Source: Affinundibacterium fentianense (lineage in GTDB: Bacteria; Pseudomonadota; Gammaproteobacteria; Burkholderiales; Burkholderiaceae_D). From it: 64,000 nucleotides of DNA. Where the stretch lies: NCBI RefSeq assembly GCF_018139545.1, contig NZ_JAGSPJ010000002.1, positions 310,001-374,000 of the forward strand, given 5' to 3'. Position numbers and translations under genes: made by a program. The notes under the pieces were generated by a model. It had not been told where the DNA came from. It did no database searches and saw only the letters and a program-made list of their open reading frames with translations. Each line of letters starts with the position of its first letter. The stretch's first letter is position 1. Positions 62,185-64,000 of this stretch are shown in pieces.

Positions 62185-63990
62185 TTAAACATCAGAGTTT
62201 GCTCGGGCGCTCTCATTCAACATAAGGGAAAAAATCTCTTCTGGGACACTGTCCACTATACTGATCGAACCAGAAATTTTTTGTAGCACAGTCAACCAAT
62301 TCGAGCTCAGCGTCAGGTTTTGAACAATACTTGAATCAAAAAATTCAAGTGGAGCACCAAACTGCATGAATTGCTCAGCACTAACAGCGATGACAATCGA
62401 CCTTGCCTGCTTTATTTTCAACAACATATAAATCGAAGCCCAAACCTGATCACTGCGACATTGGATCGACAAAGAGCCAAGCCCAGCCTGCGCACCACAA
62501 ACCCATGCGATATGGTCAGGCTTCGGGAAACTAACTATCGCACGTTCCAATCGATCTAAATCTTTGGCCGCTATCACCATGAGTCGCGTCGCGATGCGTC
62601 CTGTTTCAAGCCCAAGTAATTCTCGCGCAACACGCTGAATGAAAAGACCTGATGCGAGAAAAACGTCGAGACCCGGTGTCGAATTCACCTCAATAAAAGC
62701 GCCTCGATTGACCGTCCATGATTGACTGATATCAGGAGAGATATAGTCCAGACCCGCAATACTCAGTCCTAAAGCTTGTGAAATCATCTCGGCCATCATC
62801 CGAATATCGGGATGAACTTCATCTAAAACTTCAATCAAAAAACCACCCGTCGATACATTGGCATTGCTGCGTAGCACGGCGACTTGCCCAAGCTCCAAAA
62901 TCGTCTCCAAACACAAACCTTGGGCGGCCAAATGCGTCTGCATGACCTCATCAATTTCGATGACACGAAGGTAGCCACTTCTGTGCAAATTACCTGACCT
63001 TTGTTGATTTAACTCGGCGACTAATTCTCTGATCGACTTTACCCCATCGCCTCTGACTTGAGCCGCTGCACGGCGCACCACAGAACACAATTTCCCGTTG
63101 ACTGTCGTCAATCGATAATCCTGCCCTTGAATATGCGATTCCATCAAAATATCATGCTCAGAAAACGTTCTTGCATTCAGAAACGCCGCTTCGAGTTGTT
63201 CGAGATTGTTGATACCAGCGGTCACACCCGCACCTTTACCTAAATGGATCGGTTTAACCACACAAGGCCATCCAACATGCTGCACGGCTAAGGGTAAGTC
63301 CTCGACAGTTTTTACCATGGTGAATGGCGGACTTGGCGCACCAATGTTGTCGAAAAAATTTTTACACAATTGCTTATTTGCGGCGATTTTAGTGCCGAGG
63401 ACACTATCTTGATCGGACAGAGATTCATAAAATATGCGCGATCTTGAGCCCCAGCCAAATTGCCAATAACCTACCGCTCGAATATATGGCAGCACGGGCA
63501 CCTTCAACTGACGCGCGGCATCCATCAAAATTGTCGCTTGATAGTCAGGATGCTTTTTGCGACACAAGTTCCATAAGCCATCTAACGCGGTTCGAACTGC
63601 TGCAAGGGAAAACCCTGGCTCATGGCATTTCAACATCATCCTGAGTGCCAGTTGCATTGCCCGAAAACTCAACTCGGCTTCATGGAAGCCGAGATACATG
63701 CGCAGACCATTCGAAGTACGAACTGCATTCGCCTGATGCAAAAAACCACGAACTTCGGTCAAAGCAGACAATGCCCATTGACTTGCCAAGCGAGCAAAGG
63801 CGAGCTCGACATCTGCCTCCAAAGTGGCTGAAGATTCACACCAATCTGGAAAATATCTCACGACCGAATCGCACATTTGTTGCAAGATCGAAGTATCAAC
63901 ATCCACAAATTGAATTTGTGCGACGATCACTGGCTCCAACGAGTAGGGATTGGGACCGTAATAGGTCGCCATCAAGTCCAATTTAATCAC
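62185..63990 (-). CDS. Cyanophycin-synthetase-like ATP-grasp ligase lacking the Mur-ligase half
   Basis: At least 601 residues. The frame stays open to the window edge, so the start is uncertain (GTG 63990, ATG 63972 or beyond). The N-terminus (YYGPNPYSLEPVI) corresponds to the GPN-containing CphA N-domain. The ATP-grasp domain spans about 210-450, with Lys246 in VVKPIHLGKGAGV, GDGVKSIRELVAELN, NVSTGGFLIEVLDEVHPD and metal-binding EVNSTPG (Glu434, Asn436). In CphA this domain adds Asp to the backbone. After it only about 150 residues remain, with no P-loop (no GxxGKT), where CphA has a Mur-ligase domain of some 380 residues that adds Arg. It may therefore make a different aspartate-type peptide or work with a partner. 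Confidence 0.85.
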   Translation of the reverse strand: MIKLDLMATYYGPNPYSLEPVIVAQIQFVDVDTSILQQMCDSVVRYFPDWCESSATLEADVELAFARLASQWALSALTEVRGFLHQANAVRTSNGLRMYLGFHEAELSFRAMQLALRMMLKCHEPGFSLAAVRTALDGLWNLCRKKHPDYQATILMDAARQLKVPVLPYIRAVGYWQFGWGSRSRIFYESLSDQDSVLGTKIAANKQLCKNFFDNIGAPSPPFTMVKTVEDLPLAVQHVGWPCVVKPIHLGKGAGVTAGINNLEQLEAAFLNARTFSEHDILMESHIQGQDYRLTTVNGKLCSVVRRAAAQVRGDGVKSIRELVAELNQQRSGNLHRSGYLRVIEIDEVMQTHLAAQGLCLETILELGQVAVLRSNANVSTGGFLIEVLDEVHPDIRMMAEMISQALGLSIAGLDYISPDISQSWTVNRGAFIEVNSTPGLDVFLASGLFIQRVARELLGLETGRIATRLMVIAAKDLDRLERAIVSFPKPDHIAWVCGAQAGLGSLSIQCRSDQVWASIYMLLKIKQARSIVIAVSAEQFMQFGAPLEFFDSSIVQNLTLSSNWLTVLQKISGSISIVDSVPEEIFSLMLNESARANSDV

Positions 63991-64000
63991 ATTATTCTCA

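Overview
This 64 kb window looks like the chromosome of a moderately AT-rich betaproteobacterium of the order Burkholderiales, probably Oxalobacteraceae-like (inference). The reasons are the rpsU-yqeY-dnaG-rpoD macromolecular synthesis block, a complete mraZ-to-ftsZ division and cell wall cluster followed by lpxC, a dciA-like gene, an M23 peptidase and secA, and an RpoD with a large lysine-rich N-terminal extension. No prophage, insertion sequence, CRISPR array or rRNA operon was seen.

Region 1 (1-9710) is the most distinctive accessory block. It holds a YfcC-type permease (cut by the window edge), a TonB-dependent receptor, an exported cyanophycinase, an exported M20 amidohydrolase, an AotO/CphZ-like zinc dipeptide hydrolase, a Pseudomonas-type AraC-family ArgR and AstA. 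I read it as a locus for scavenging extracellular cyanophycin (multi-L-arginyl-poly-aspartate): depolymerise outside or in the periplasm, import beta-Asp-Arg, split it, and feed arginine to the succinyltransferase route. The 295 bp divergent spacer carries two tandem ArgR-type operators, one on each strand, each with the 21 bp direct-repeat layout known from Pseudomonas ArgR.

Region 2 (9711-16456) holds a CAU-anticodon tRNA and rpoD, dnaG, yqeY and rpsU, all on the minus strand. Region 3 (16457-33430) is a mosaic of small units: a phage-like nucleotidyltransferase, a HI0933-type flavoprotein, YbiB, a lone receiver protein, a VOC protein, a 2OG-Fe(II) oxygenase overlapping a LysE exporter, ahpC/ahpD, psd, a TonB-like protein with a palindromic operator, a GST, purB, a secreted M4 metalloprotease, and a b561-YceI-YceI-MarR operon with a palindrome over its promoter.

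Region 4 (33450-57165) is secA, an M23 peptidase, dciA-like, lpxC, a peroxiredoxin and then the dcw cluster read leftwards: mraZ, rsmH, ftsL, ftsI, murE, murF, mraY, murD, ftsW, murG, murC, ddl, ftsQ, ftsA, ftsZ. Many junctions are overlapping stop/start pairs. Four 10 bp MraZ-box-like repeats precede mraZ. Region 5 (57460-64000) has a large GGDEF-EAL sensor protein, the RNase P RNA gene, a chalcone-isomerase-like exported protein, and a cyanophycin-synthetase-like ATP-grasp protein that lacks the Mur-ligase half. The two ends of the window therefore both touch cyanophycin chemistry, about 53 kb apart; a functional link is only a hypothesis.
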